NCBI GenBank assembly: GCA_002373775.1
Contig: DFJW01000063.1
Location: 1-28,842, forward strand
DNA from: Ruminococcus flavefaciens
GTDB taxonomy: Bacteria > Bacillota > Clostridia > Oscillospirales > Ruminococcaceae
Direction of reading: 5' to 3'
Length of the DNA: 28,842 bases
Positions 16,388 to 24,258 of this stretch are shown here, in pieces. Position 1 is the stretch's first letter. Each line of letters starts with the position of its first letter. The notes beneath the pieces are model-generated. The model ran no database searches, was not told the DNA's origin, and saw only the letters and a list, made by a program, of their open reading frames with translations. Made by a program: the position numbers and the translations under genes.

Positions 16388-16440
16388 CAAAAATTTCTCG
16401 CTATTTCGTGATATTATATGCAATTATTCATTCGGCGCAT

Positions 16441-16471
16441 AAAGAAAAGCCACAGTCATAAGGCTGTGGCT
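16441..16471 (-). terminator. Terminator of the phosphofructokinase gene
   Basis: AGCCACAG (16448-16455) pairs with CTGTGGCT (16464-16471) around an 8-nt loop. TTTTCTTT follows on the minus strand. It starts 7 nt after the stop codon. Confidence 0.82.
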
Positions 16472-16477
16472 GAAATC

Positions 16478-17698
16478 TCATTCAATTACCAGATGCAGAG
16501 GCATGCCGTTTTTCATTATCGGCATCACTTCGCCCTGTATCAGCGGCAGGAAATAATCGTATGCTGCCGGGAGTACATCGTTGCCCTCTTCGTTGATCCA
16601 TTCAAGCGGGAAGAACTTTTCGCTGTTGGCTGCTTCTGCTGCGTCAACAGTGGTTATGCTGTAGCTGTATGGCTTGTTGGATTTGCGTACAAAGCTCATC
16701 ATGCAGCCGGATTTGCCTTTCAGTGCAGCTTCAAATGCTGCTGCGCCGATAGCTTCGGCTGAATCAATGTCTTCCTTGGATGCTATATGCGAACTGCATC
16801 TCTGCATTACGTTGAGCTCAATGGAGCGCACCTTGCATCCTATCTCTGCTGCTACGAGCTTTTCAAGGAATTTTCCTATTCCGGCAAGGTAAACATGACC
16901 GAATGTATCCACCTGTCCGGACTGGAACTGCTCTGCTGCGAATTTGCCCTCTGCTGTTTTTACGCCCTCGGATACGACTACGATAACGCCCTTGTGCTTT
17001 GTCATCTGGTTCTTCACGTCAGCAAGGAATCCCTCGATGCTGAATGTGGTCTCGGGAAGATATATGAGATGAGGAGCACTTTCGCCGTTTGCCCTGAGGC
17101 AGCAGCTCGATGCTGCGAGCCAGCCGGCGTGACGTCCCATGGTCTCGATGACCGTTACTGAAGGTATGCTGTAAACGTTGCTGTCGCGGGCGATCTCCTG
17201 CACAGTTGAACATACATATTTAGCTGCCGAGCCGAATCCGGGAGAGTGGTCAGTGCCGCAGAGATCGTTGTCAATGGTCTTGGGGATTCCTATTATCCTT
17301 ACGTCATCTATCTCGTTCTCTCTGAGATACTCGGAGTACTTTGCCACCGTATCCATAGAGTCGTTTCCGCCGATATAGAAGAATACTTCTATACCATTCC
17401 AGCGAAGGACCTGAGTTATCTTGTCATAGTAGGAGCTGTCAACTTTGTAATCCGGCAGCTTTCTGCGGCATGATCCGAGAACTGCTGACGGTGTCCTGAG
17501 AAGGAGCTGGTATTTTACATCGTCGTTGATGCGCTCTGTGAGGTTCACCAGCTTCTCATCAAATATTCCTTCGATGCCGTTGAGTGAACCAAATATCTTA
17601 TCGACTGCGCCTGAATTTCTGGCAGCTTCAAAAACGCCTGCAAGTGATGCGTTTATGGCACATGTCGGTCCGCCAGACTGAGCAATTGCTATATTCAT
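16478..17698 (-). CDS. pfp: 6-phosphofructokinase, probably pyrophosphate-dependent
   Basis: The enzyme phosphorylates fructose 6-phosphate in glycolysis. The 406-residue protein starts MNIAIAQSGGPTCAINASLA and carries GGNDSM (110-115), PKTIDNDL (139-146) and METMGRHAGW-like ETMGRHAGW (185-193). Asp113, where ATP enzymes have Gly, and Lys140 before TIDND are the residues that favour pyrophosphate over ATP as phosphoryl donor. That makes the step reversible; donor use is inferred from these residues. The ATG at 17698 fits the family N-terminus, yet no Shine-Dalgarno sequence lies at the normal distance: the nearest GGAG is about 30 nt upstream, in the loop of a hairpin. It is a single-gene unit. 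The pgk-tpiA-gpmI operon lies 4 kb away on the same strand. Confidence 0.92.
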   Translation of the reverse strand: MNIAIAQSGGPTCAINASLAGVFEAARNSGAVDKIFGSLNGIEGIFDEKLVNLTERINDDVKYQLLLRTPSAVLGSCRRKLPDYKVDSSYYDKITQVLRWNGIEVFFYIGGNDSMDTVAKYSEYLRENEIDDVRIIGIPKTIDNDLCGTDHSPGFGSAAKYVCSTVQEIARDSNVYSIPSVTVIETMGRHAGWLAASSCCLRANGESAPHLIYLPETTFSIEGFLADVKNQMTKHKGVIVVVSEGVKTAEGKFAAEQFQSGQVDTFGHVYLAGIGKFLEKLVAAEIGCKVRSIELNVMQRCSSHIASKEDIDSAEAIGAAAFEAALKGKSGCMMSFVRKSNKPYSYSITTVDAAEAANSEKFFPLEWINEEGNDVLPAAYDYFLPLIQGEVMPIMKNGMPLHLVIE

Positions 17699-17711
17699 AT
17701 TTTCATTCTGT

Positions 17712-17765
17712 GCCGGGATTCGTTATCTCCGGCTGTTCCTTCCGTTATTTTTGCTGGATCCAGCA
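17712..17765 (-). promoter_or_regulatory. Leader elements of the phosphofructokinase gene
   Basis: A perfect 14-bp palindrome TGCTGGATCCAGCA (17752-17765) sits at the predicted transcription start. Nearer the gene, GCCGG/CCGGC (17712-17716 with 17729-17733) forms a hairpin ending 13 nt before the ATG. The palindrome could be an operator or a 5' hairpin on the mRNA. Confidence 0.5.
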
Positions 17766-17770
17766 TGATA

Positions 17771-17799
17771 ATTATATCATAAATCCATGAACAATTCAA
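17771..17799 (-). promoter_or_regulatory. Promoter of the phosphofructokinase gene
   Basis: On the minus strand TTGAAT (17794-17799) and TATAAT (17771-17776) are 17 nt apart with TG-A before the -10 box. Confidence 0.85.
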
Positions 17800-17899
17800 T
17801 CATATCACAAAAAAATTTCCGCACACGGCACATATCATTATTGTTGAATTTACGCAAATTCTGTCATATCTTGCACATAATGCGGATTTTATTGCTGTA

Positions 17900-18688
17900 T
17901 CAGATGAGTTCGTAATGGCGCAGTGCGTTGTAGATGCCGTTGTCCTCGATGCCGGTGGTCACATGAGCCACATACGGATATATGCACTCTGCTCCGCCCA
18001 TGGCGATGCTGTTGGGGACGGCTTGCAGCATGGGGAGATCGTTCGTGCTGTCACCAATGGCATAGGCATCCGAAAGCGGGATGCCGAGGCGTTTCAGGAG
18101 GATATCTATGGCAGTGGCTTTGGAATATCCTGCCGGGACGTTTTCATAGAATCCGCCTCCCCTGTCGATTATGCTGAATCCCTTGCCTATCTCACGGCGG
18201 AACTTCTCCATATCAGAGCCGGGGTTCTCCCAGATGACGAATTTGTCAAACCCGAAATCCTCATCTTCCACTCTTTTTGACACGTCTATCCCCGAATCCA
18301 CGAACACGTCAAGGAAGTGTCTCAGGTCTTCGGTCATGGGCAGTTTATCATCAAAGAAATAGCCGTATGTATATTCATAGACCGGCGTTACGCGGCATTC
18401 TCTCATAAGCTCTGCTATACGGAGGCAGTCATCCTTCGGCAGTGTACTTCTGAGCAGCACTTCGCCCTTGTATTCTATATATGTGCCGCATCCGCAGATG
18501 TAACCGTCAAATCCCAGCTCTTTAACCTTAGGGCTGATATTGAACGCAGTCCTGCCGGAATTCACAAATGTAAGGTTTCCTTTTGCCCGTGTCAAGGCTA
18601 TGGCTTCGCGTGTGCTTTCCGGTATTATCATCCGGTCATCTTCGGTCATCAGTGTGCCGTCAATGTCGAAAAATATGATAGATGGCAT
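17900..18688 (-). CDS. Cof-type HAD family phosphatase
   Basis: The 262-residue cytoplasmic protein belongs to the HAD superfamily, Cof subgroup with a C2-type cap. Motif I is FFDIDGTL (nucleophile Asp8, acid/base Asp10), motif II is in FVNSGRT, and motif III/IV is YSKATAIDILL with GDSTNDLPML. Members remove phosphate from sugar phosphates, nucleotides or cofactors such as pyridoxal phosphate or FMN; the substrate cannot be told from sequence. AGGATGTGAAATA precedes the ATG. It is the last gene of the unit starting at the GNAT gene, 49 nt after cobO. No convincing terminator follows. Confidence 0.92.
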   Translation of the reverse strand: MPSIIFFDIDGTLMTEDDRMIIPESTREAIALTRAKGNLTFVNSGRTAFNISPKVKELGFDGYICGCGTYIEYKGEVLLRSTLPKDDCLRIAELMRECRVTPVYEYTYGYFFDDKLPMTEDLRHFLDVFVDSGIDVSKRVEDEDFGFDKFVIWENPGSDMEKFRREIGKGFSIIDRGGGFYENVPAGYSKATAIDILLKRLGIPLSDAYAIGDSTNDLPMLQAVPNSIAMGGAECIYPYVAHVTTGIEDNGIYNALRHYELI

Positions 18689-18737
18689 TATTTCACATCC
18701 TGTAAGAATATACCGCTGTGCTCACAGCAGTTTTGTT

Positions 18738-19250
18738 TCAGTATTCTATCCCTTTGCGTGCAGGTGTCCCGTTCTCGTAGGGGTGCTTTACTGCACTTAT
18801 CTCGCTTATGTAGTCAGCACTTTCGGCAAAGGGAGAAAGTGCTTCACGTCCGGTGAGGATGATCTCGCAGTCTTTGCATTCCGAAAGCACGAACCTTTCA
18901 GCAGCGGCAGTGTCAAGAAGTCCGGCTTTGTACGCATCAAGAAATTCGTCGAGCACGATCATCCCTGCGTGTTCTTCCGCTATGAACCGGGCTGCTTCCG
19001 CGAGAAGGCTGTTGTGACGGTCGCGCACTGCTCCGAGTTCGCTTTCGTTCATCTCCCAGCTGAATTTGCAGCATTCCGGACAGGCGGAGGTCAGGATGCC
19101 CACCGAATCCAGACAGCCGATCTCAGACGAACTGCCGTTTTTCAGGAACTGAAAGAATGCGGTCCTCATGCCGGCACCTGCTGCGCGTACAGCTGCGCCG
19201 ACTGCCGCTGTGGTCTTGCCTTTTCCGTTACCGCAGTAGATTTGCAGCAT
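18738..19250 (-). CDS. cobO: Corrinoid adenosyltransferase (CobO/BtuR type)
   Basis: The enzyme transfers the adenosyl group of ATP to reduced corrinoid, the last activating step that makes adenosylcobalamin. The 170-residue protein has the P-loop GNGKGKTTA at 7-15, MIVLDEFLDAYKAG in the middle, EIILTGREA, and the C-terminal family signature SEISAVKHPYENGTPARKGI. It starts 3 nt after the stop of the 74-residue gene, so the two are translationally coupled. No other cobalamin genes are in the window, so it may serve corrinoid salvage. Confidence 0.93.
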   Translation of the reverse strand: MLQIYCGNGKGKTTAAVGAAVRAAGAGMRTAFFQFLKNGSSSEIGCLDSVGILTSACPECCKFSWEMNESELGAVRDRHNSLLAEAARFIAEEHAGMIVLDEFLDAYKAGLLDTAAAERFVLSECKDCEIILTGREALSPFAESADYISEISAVKHPYENGTPARKGIEY

Positions 19251-19253
19251 AAC

Positions 19254-19478
19254 TCACTTTCCCTCTTTCCTGACGTTGTTTATGAGTTCCATATCCTTTT
19301 CATTGAGCTTAATATTGGCTCTCAGCCTGCTGCCTTTGGCGGTGGTGACCGTCATTTCAATCACCGTTCCTTCATCTGCGTTTTTTATGGCTGCACGGAT
19401 GAATTCCTCGACTTTCGGGTGACCTGCCCTCAGACCGCTTATCATATTGCTGAACTTCAGCATCTTCATAGGATCCAT
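19254..19478 (-). CDS. Unknown 74-residue protein
   Basis: A small soluble protein starting MDPMKMLKFSNMISGLRAGH and ending with Lys/Glu-rich NNVRKEGK. It has a predicted short helix, then a strand-rich middle (EGTVIEMTVTTAKGSRLRAN) and a final helix. I do not recognise the family. The start at 19478 is set by AGAGGA 7 nt upstream; the longer frame to 19619 would lie inside the upstream gene. It sits 23 nt after the NusG-II gene and 3 nt before cobO. Confidence 0.75.
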   Translation of the reverse strand: MDPMKMLKFSNMISGLRAGHPKVEEFIRAAIKNADEGTVIEMTVTTAKGSRLRANIKLNEKDMELINNVRKEGK

Positions 19479-19501
19479 GATTCTTTCCTCTTTCTTCAGA
19501 T

Positions 19502-19855
19502 TCAGTCCGCAAAACGCACCGATAACCGGTGCGGCAGACATATTATCGGCACATATTCCGAACGCAGCACTCCGGTGCGGACACAGGTCTTGTCGGGACA
19601 GTCTGCGTCGGATACGCATATCTCGCCGTCTTTGATCGTTATCTCGTTCCAGCCGTACGGCGTTTCTGCTATGAACGAACGATCGCTTTCGTGGGCGATG
19701 TCTATCCTGTACAGCACTTCATTGTCACACACGATCTCAACGTATTTCGGAGGATCTTCCTTGTCCACAGGACGCATGAATATCACTGTCAGCACCGCTG
19801 ATACGATCAGAATGACCAGTACAGCTGCCAGACATATCTTGGTTCCTCTTGTCAA
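19502..19855 (-). CDS. NusG domain II (NGN2-like) membrane-anchored protein
   Basis: The 117-residue protein has one N-terminal membrane helix (about 8-27) and an outer domain of the NusG_II type, recognised by GEICVSDADCPDKTCVRTG and the end PIICLPHRLSV with conserved Cys residues. Such proteins are common in Firmicutes, often next to small-molecule transporters; the role is not known. It starts with TTG at 19855: GGAGG lies 6 nt upstream and no ATG fits. It begins 20 nt after the deacetylase stop and is part of the same unit. Confidence 0.88.
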   Translation of the reverse strand: MTRGTKICLAAVLVILIVSAVLTVIFMRPVDKEDPPKYVEIVCDNEVLYRIDIAHESDRSFIAETPYGWNEITIKDGEICVSDADCPDKTCVRTGVLRSEYVPIICLPHRLSVRFAD

Positions 19856-19875
19856 TTTTATCCTCCTTTCAGCGT

Positions 19876-20565
19876 TCAGTCTGCTCCCAGATAGACCTCT
19901 TTATTCGTACCGTAAAATACATCGGGATGTCCGGAAATGCGTCTGCATATCTCCTCCATATGGTCCCAGTTGTGATCGGATTCAAGTTCATAGCTGTGTC
20001 CCCAAATGCACAGTACCGCCGGTCCGTCTTCGTCGTATGCAAGAAATTCATCTATCAGCGGGAAGATGTTTTCGTAATTGTGATGACAGGATGCACCGTA
20101 TGTAAGGAGTTCTTCCGGAAATTTCAGGTCGTGCCTGTCATTGCATGTCCGGGAGTATCTGAATCCGCATTCTCTTACAAGCCTTACGACGCGGTCATCG
20201 TAAGCGCCCCATGCGTATGCCATGCCTTCGATACTGCATCCGAACAGCTTTTCAAGAGCTGCCTTGTCGTCAAGGAGCTCGCGGATGACCTCTTCATCTG
20301 TGAGCTTTGTCAGGTCTTCGTGCATCACGCCGTGAACAGCTATCTCGTGACCTTTGTATATTTCCGGCATGTCGTCGGGATACATTCTCCGTATCATCAC
20401 TCCGTTTCGCTCCCAGCAGCTTTCCGGCGTCATTAGTCCGCTGTTGAGATTAAACGTGCATTTAAGTCCGTACCTGTTGAACATATCTGCAAGCTTTCTG
20501 TCCGATTCTATGCCGTCATCATAGCTGAATGTAACTGCCTTTTTCTTGCCGTTCCAGTTTTTCAT
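19876..20565 (-). CDS. Polysaccharide deacetylase family protein (NodB fold), no signal peptide
   Basis: The 229-residue protein has the NodB motifs: SYDDG (metal/catalytic Asp16-Asp17), the metal-binding HGVMH (His78, His82), YAWGAYDD and LCIWGHSYE. Members remove acetyl or other N/O-acyl groups from carbohydrates with a divalent metal. No signal peptide is visible, so it probably acts in the cytoplasm, which sets it apart from cell-wall deacetylases. The start at 20565 is chosen because GGAG lies 7 nt upstream; it begins 1 nt after the GNAT stop. Substrate unknown. Confidence 0.92.
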   Translation of the reverse strand: MKNWNGKKKAVTFSYDDGIESDRKLADMFNRYGLKCTFNLNSGLMTPESCWERNGVMIRRMYPDDMPEIYKGHEIAVHGVMHEDLTKLTDEEVIRELLDDKAALEKLFGCSIEGMAYAWGAYDDRVVRLVRECGFRYSRTCNDRHDLKFPEELLTYGASCHHNYENIFPLIDEFLAYDEDGPAVLCIWGHSYELESDHNWDHMEEICRRISGHPDVFYGTNKEVYLGAD

Positions 20566-20566
20566 A

Positions 20567-21142
20567 TTACTTCTCCGTTTCTGAATATACGCCGTCACTG
20601 CGAAGACAGCTGTATATCACAACATCAATAAGTCCGCCCCTGCATCTCTCATATTGCCTTAGTATTCCTTCTTCGGTGAAGCCAAGACGCTTCAGCAGTT
20701 TCCTCGATGCGGTATTGGGAACATCCGTAAATGCTTCTATCCTGTTGATATCGGTCTCAGCGAAAATATGTCTGAGTATAAGTGAGAGTGCTTCACTCAT
20801 TATGCCGGCGCCCCAGTATGCTTTGCTGAGTTCGTACCCCATCCCGGCTTTCTTATTCTCTTCAGAAAAAGAAAAGAAACCGCATGTGCCAATGATCTTA
20901 TTGTCAGGCTTGTATTCGATTCCCCAGCGGATCATCGTCCTGCTGCTGAAAGAATCCATAAAAAACCGGATCTGCCTTTCAGCATCCGATAAATCTCTGA
21001 GCGGAAGAACGTCATAGTATTCCATGACCTGCTCATCTGACCAGAATTCAAACAGATCAGCAGCATCTTTCTCGTTCATCGGTCTGAGAAGAAGTCTCTC
21101 CGATTCTATAACGCTGCTTTTATCAAATATATCCGTTATCAT
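20567..21142 (-). CDS. GNAT family N-acetyltransferase (RimJ/RimL type)
   Basis: The 191-residue protein has the RimJ/RimL layout: SERLLLRPMNEKDA near the N-terminus, WSDEQVMEYYD, the acetyl-CoA region GYELSKAYWGAGIMSEAL and the closing NTASRKLLKRLGFTEEGIL. It transfers an acetyl group from acetyl-CoA to an amine; target unknown. No clear Shine-Dalgarno sequence precedes the ATG at 21142, and no other start fits the family, so it may be weakly translated. It is the first gene of the unit that runs to the HAD phosphatase, 49 nt behind gpmI; a weak hairpin lies between. Confidence 0.92.
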   Translation of the reverse strand: MITDIFDKSSVIESERLLLRPMNEKDAADLFEFWSDEQVMEYYDVLPLRDLSDAERQIRFFMDSFSSRTMIRWGIEYKPDNKIIGTCGFFSFSEENKKAGMGYELSKAYWGAGIMSEALSLILRHIFAETDINRIEAFTDVPNTASRKLLKRLGFTEEGILRQYERCRGGLIDVVIYSCLRSDGVYSETEK

Positions 21143-21162
21143 TTTCAGAATAATAGTAAACA

Positions 21163-21184
21163 GGCTGCCGCCGGAGCAGCAGCC
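21163..21184 (-). terminator. Weak hairpin terminator after gpmI
   Basis: GGCTGC (21163-21168) pairs with GCAGCC (21179-21184). The minus strand continues TGTTTACTATT, a poor T-run, so read-through into the GNAT gene is likely. No promoter was found for that gene. Confidence 0.45.
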
Positions 21185-21191
21185 CTTTTAA

Positions 21192-22712
21192 TTACTTTTT
21201 AAGAAGCGAATGACCTGTCATCTCTTCCGGCTGAGGTACGCCCATAATGTCAAGCATTGTGGGAGCAAGATCTGCCAGAACTCCGCCTTCCATGAGCTCG
21301 CCTTCAACGCCGACTGCTATGAGCGGAACAGGATTTGTGGTGTGAGCTGTGAACGGACTTCCGTCAGGTTCCATCATCTTGTCAGCATTGCCGTGGTCTG
21401 CTGTGATGAGTGCAGCACCGCCCTTTGCGAGGATAGCGTCTACCATACGTCCCACGCACTCGTCTGTAGCCTCAACTGCCTTTACCGCTGCGTCGAAGAT
21501 TCCGGTGTGACCTACCATGTCGCAGTTAGCATAGTTGAGGATGATAACGTCGTACTTGTCAGCTTCTATAGCTTCGCATACTGCGTCGCATACCTCATAT
21601 GCGCTCATCTCGGGCTTGAGGTCGAATGTGGGAACATCAGGTGACTTTATGAGGATCCTGTCCTCGCCCTCGAACTGCTTCTCTTCGCCGCCGTTGAAGA
21701 AGAATGTTACATGTGCATACTTCTGTGTCTCGGCGATACGAAGCTGAGTCTTGCCAAGCTTTGCGAGATACTCGCCCATTGTCATGGTGAGCTGCTCGGG
21801 AGGATATGCAACGGAAACATTGGGCATTGTTGCATCGTACTGAGCCATGCAGACAAAGTTTACAGGGAAGAATCCGTTCTTTCTCTCGAATCCGGTGAAA
21901 TCGGGATCAACGAAAGAACGTGTGATCTGTCTTGCACGGTCGGGACGGAAGTTGAAGAAGATAACGCTGTCATCAGCCTTTATCTGAGCGCCGCCTTCGA
22001 TGACTGTAGGAAGCATGAACTCGTCTGTAACTTCGTTTGCATAGGAGTTCTTTATAGCCTGTACGGGATCTGTTTCCTTAACGCCTTCGCCGTAAACGAG
22101 GGCTGAATATGCCTTCTCTACGCGGTCCCATGCGTTGTCTCTGTCCATTGCGTAGAAACGTCCGGAGATCGTAGCTATTTTGCCGAGACCGATCTTGTCC
22201 AGCTCTGCAACAGCCTGTGCCATATAATCAGCAGCAGATGACGGAGGAACGTCACGTCCGTCAAGGAAAGCGTGGATGTAGACCTTGTCAAGGCCGTTCT
22301 TCTTAGCCATTTCAACTATACCGTAGAGGTGCTCCATGTGGCTGTGAACACCGCCGGGCGAGAGAAGTCCCATGAGGTGGAGGGCGCTGTTCTTCTCCTT
22401 GCAGTTGTTCATTGCACCGAGTATAGCCTTGTTATTGAAGAATGTGCCGTCCTTGATATCCTTGGATATCTTTACCAGCATCTGGTATACGATACGTCCT
22501 GCACCGATGTTGGTGTGACCTACCTCGGAGTTGCCCATCTGACCGTCCGGCAGACCTACATCAAGTCCGCTGGCGCCGATGATAGTGTTCGGGCATGTCT
22601 CCATGTACTTGTCCAGATTCGGCTTCTTTGCAGCAGCGATAGCGTTGCCGTAAGTGTCGGGATTATAGCCGTATCCGTCCATGATTATAAGTGCTACGGG
22701 TTTCTTTGACAT
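21192..22712 (-). CDS. gpmI: 2,3-bisphosphoglycerate-independent phosphoglycerate mutase
   Basis: The enzyme interconverts 3- and 2-phosphoglycerate using two manganese ions. The 506-residue protein has the metal site Asp12 in IIMDGYGYN and the phosphoserine nucleophile Ser62 in GQMGNSEVGHTNIGAGRI. IHAFLDGRDVPP, GRFYAMDRD, FFNFRPDRARQ and the C-terminal metal motif ITADHGNADKM are also present. AAAGGATAATATTT precedes the ATG. It is the last gene of the pgk operon, 67 nt behind tpiA. Confidence 0.97.
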   Translation of the reverse strand: MSKKPVALIIMDGYGYNPDTYGNAIAAAKKPNLDKYMETCPNTIIGASGLDVGLPDGQMGNSEVGHTNIGAGRIVYQMLVKISKDIKDGTFFNNKAILGAMNNCKEKNSALHLMGLLSPGGVHSHMEHLYGIVEMAKKNGLDKVYIHAFLDGRDVPPSSAADYMAQAVAELDKIGLGKIATISGRFYAMDRDNAWDRVEKAYSALVYGEGVKETDPVQAIKNSYANEVTDEFMLPTVIEGGAQIKADDSVIFFNFRPDRARQITRSFVDPDFTGFERKNGFFPVNFVCMAQYDATMPNVSVAYPPEQLTMTMGEYLAKLGKTQLRIAETQKYAHVTFFFNGGEEKQFEGEDRILIKSPDVPTFDLKPEMSAYEVCDAVCEAIEADKYDVIILNYANCDMVGHTGIFDAAVKAVEATDECVGRMVDAILAKGGAALITADHGNADKMMEPDGSPFTAHTTNPVPLIAVGVEGELMEGGVLADLAPTMLDIMGVPQPEEMTGHSLLKK

Positions 22713-22735
22713 AAATATTATCCTTTCAAAAGTCG

Positions 22736-22755
22736 GGGCGGAATGACATCCGCCC
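22736..22755 (-). other. Hairpin between tpiA and gpmI
   Basis: GGGCGGA (22736-22742) pairs with TCCGCCC (22749-22755), loop of 6. On the minus strand CGACTTTTG follows, a weak T-run. It may be a partial terminator or an mRNA stability element that sets gpmI level. The sequence resembles the hairpin at 24261-24282. Confidence 0.6.
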
Positions 22756-22779
22756 TCAATAACTCAGTTCTTTCAGCGA

Positions 22780-23556
22780 TCAGCCTTCTACAGCTGCCTG
22801 AACGATAACGTTGAAGTCCTCAGCCTTCAGTGAAGCACCGCCGATGAGACCGCCGTCGATGTTGGGCTTAGCAAGGAGCTCAGCTGCGTTCTTTGCGTTC
22901 ATTGAACCGCCGTACTGGATCGTTACAGCGTCAGCAGTAGCCTTATCGAAGAGCTTAGCGAGCTGTGCACGGATGAATCCGCAAACTTCCTCTGCCTGAT
23001 CCGGTGTAGCTGTGAGGCCTGTACCGATAGCCCATACCGGCTCATAAGCGATAACAACGTTCTTTACCTGCTCTGCTGTGAGTGACCAGAGGTCAAGCTT
23101 GATCTGACGAGCGATAACTTCCTCAGTGATGTTGCACTCACGCTCCCACTTGAGCTCGCCTACGCATACGATAGGCTTGAGGCCAGCTTCGAGAGCTGCG
23201 ATAGTTCTCTTGTTTACTGTCTCATCAGTCTCGCCGAAGTACTGTCTTCTCTCGCTGTGACCGATAACAACGTACTCAACGCCCAGCTCTGTGAGCATGT
23301 CAGCTGAGATCTCGCCTGTGAATGCACCGCTCTTTTCAAAGTGTACGTTCTCAGCACCGATCTTTACGTTGCTGCCGGCAGTTGTGTTGATAGCTGTTTC
23401 GAGGTTTGTGAAAGGTACACAAGCGATAACTTCGATCTTGCCCTCAGCGTTTGCAACGAGAGGCTTGATAGCTTCGAGAAGAGCCTTTGCCTCAGGTCTT
23501 GTCTTGTTCATTTTCCAGTTTCCGGCAATGATTGCCTTTCTTAAATTCTTGTTCAT
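22780..23556 (-). CDS. tpiA: Triosephosphate isomerase
   Basis: The enzyme interconverts dihydroxyacetone phosphate and glyceraldehyde 3-phosphate. The 258-residue protein has Lys15 in GNWKMN, His100 in VIGHSERR, the catalytic Glu172 in AYEPVWAIGTG and the phosphate loop GGASL. AAAGGAG lies 9 nt before the ATG. It follows the TPR-like gene by 19 nt. Confidence 0.97.
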   Translation of the reverse strand: MNKNLRKAIIAGNWKMNKTRPEAKALLEAIKPLVANAEGKIEVIACVPFTNLETAINTTAGSNVKIGAENVHFEKSGAFTGEISADMLTELGVEYVVIGHSERRQYFGETDETVNKRTIAALEAGLKPIVCVGELKWERECNITEEVIARQIKLDLWSLTAEQVKNVVIAYEPVWAIGTGLTATPDQAEEVCGFIRAQLAKLFDKATADAVTIQYGGSMNAKNAAELLAKPNIDGGLIGGASLKAEDFNVIVQAAVEG

Positions 23557-23575
23557 TGGTGATTACTCCTTTATA

Positions 23576-24235
23576 TTATTTCATGTAGTCATCGAGCATT
23601 GCGAGGAACTGCTCTTTCTGCCACGGATAGCTGTATGAGGTGAATTTCATGATCTCTTCTCTTGCTTTTTCCGCAGCTTCCTGCGCCATTTCATCATTTC
23701 CGGCTGCTTTGAGCATGTGTACATTTGTCAGCACCGGGTAGAGATAAGCTTTGTTGTTCGCCTCAGCGGACTGCTTTTCAAGCTGATAGTAGCGTCCGGC
23801 AGCTTCAAGCTGACCATTCATGGCAAGAGTGACGGCTGCTGCATCGTAATATGCAACGCCCATACGCTTATATGCCGGCGCAGAGAAGAATATATCCAGA
23901 AACTTCTGCTCCTTGGCAAAGACACTAAGGGCTTCCTCGGCTTTTCCTTCTCCTACAAAGAGATTCAGCTTTTGCAGGAGATACATTCCCTTAACGGTAT
24001 CATCCGTAGTGAATCCGACTTTTACATTGCTGAGCATTTCCTCAGCGTCGCTGTACCTTCTGAGGCTTATGTAGATGTCCGCAAGAGTGAGATAGTCCAT
24101 CTGAGACATCTTCTTGCTGTGGAGTGCCTTGTATTTCTCGGCATACTCATCACAGTATCCCCGTTCCTGATACAGCAGGTCAAGCTCTTCGTTTATGCCC
24201 GCGAGCTTGTACATTATCTTTTTCATCAGTCCCAT
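23576..24235 (-). CDS. Unknown TPR-like helical protein
   Basis: The 219-residue protein is all-helical by composition. It has repeated helix pairs of about 34 residues with TPR-like spacing (for example LTLADIYISLRRYSDAEEML and AAAVTLAMNGQLEAAGRYY), and no signal peptide or membrane segment. I do not recognise a named family. GAGGGATTAAT precedes the ATG. It lies inside the glycolytic operon between pgk and tpiA, 19 nt before tpiA, where a gene of this kind is unexpected; the position suggests co-expression but shows no direct link to glycolysis. Confidence 0.85.
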   Translation of the reverse strand: MGLMKKIMYKLAGINEELDLLYQERGYCDEYAEKYKALHSKKMSQMDYLTLADIYISLRRYSDAEEMLSNVKVGFTTDDTVKGMYLLQKLNLFVGEGKAEEALSVFAKEQKFLDIFFSAPAYKRMGVAYYDAAAVTLAMNGQLEAAGRYYQLEKQSAEANNKAYLYPVLTNVHMLKAAGNDEMAQEAAEKAREEIMKFTSYSYPWQKEQFLAMLDDYMK

Positions 24236-24258
24236 ATTAATCCCTCAATTACCGTAAT

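Noticed and set aside
17809..17892. Possible terminator of the HAD phosphatase gene (TCCGCA/TGCGGA followed by seven T)
   Set aside because: The stem is only 6 bp and the loop is about 60 nt; the T-run is suggestive but the hairpin is too weak to call.
18711..18728. CTGTG-CT-CACAG inverted repeat between cobO and the HAD gene
   Set aside because: Five-base arms with a two-base loop cannot form a stable RNA hairpin and there is no T-run.
18540..20105. A 521-codon plus-strand open frame
   Set aside because: It lies antisense to cobO, the 74-residue gene, the NusG-II gene and the deacetylase, which all have family motifs and ribosome binding sites. Its protein is Cys/His/Phe-rich with no known motif; it is a shadow of codon bias.
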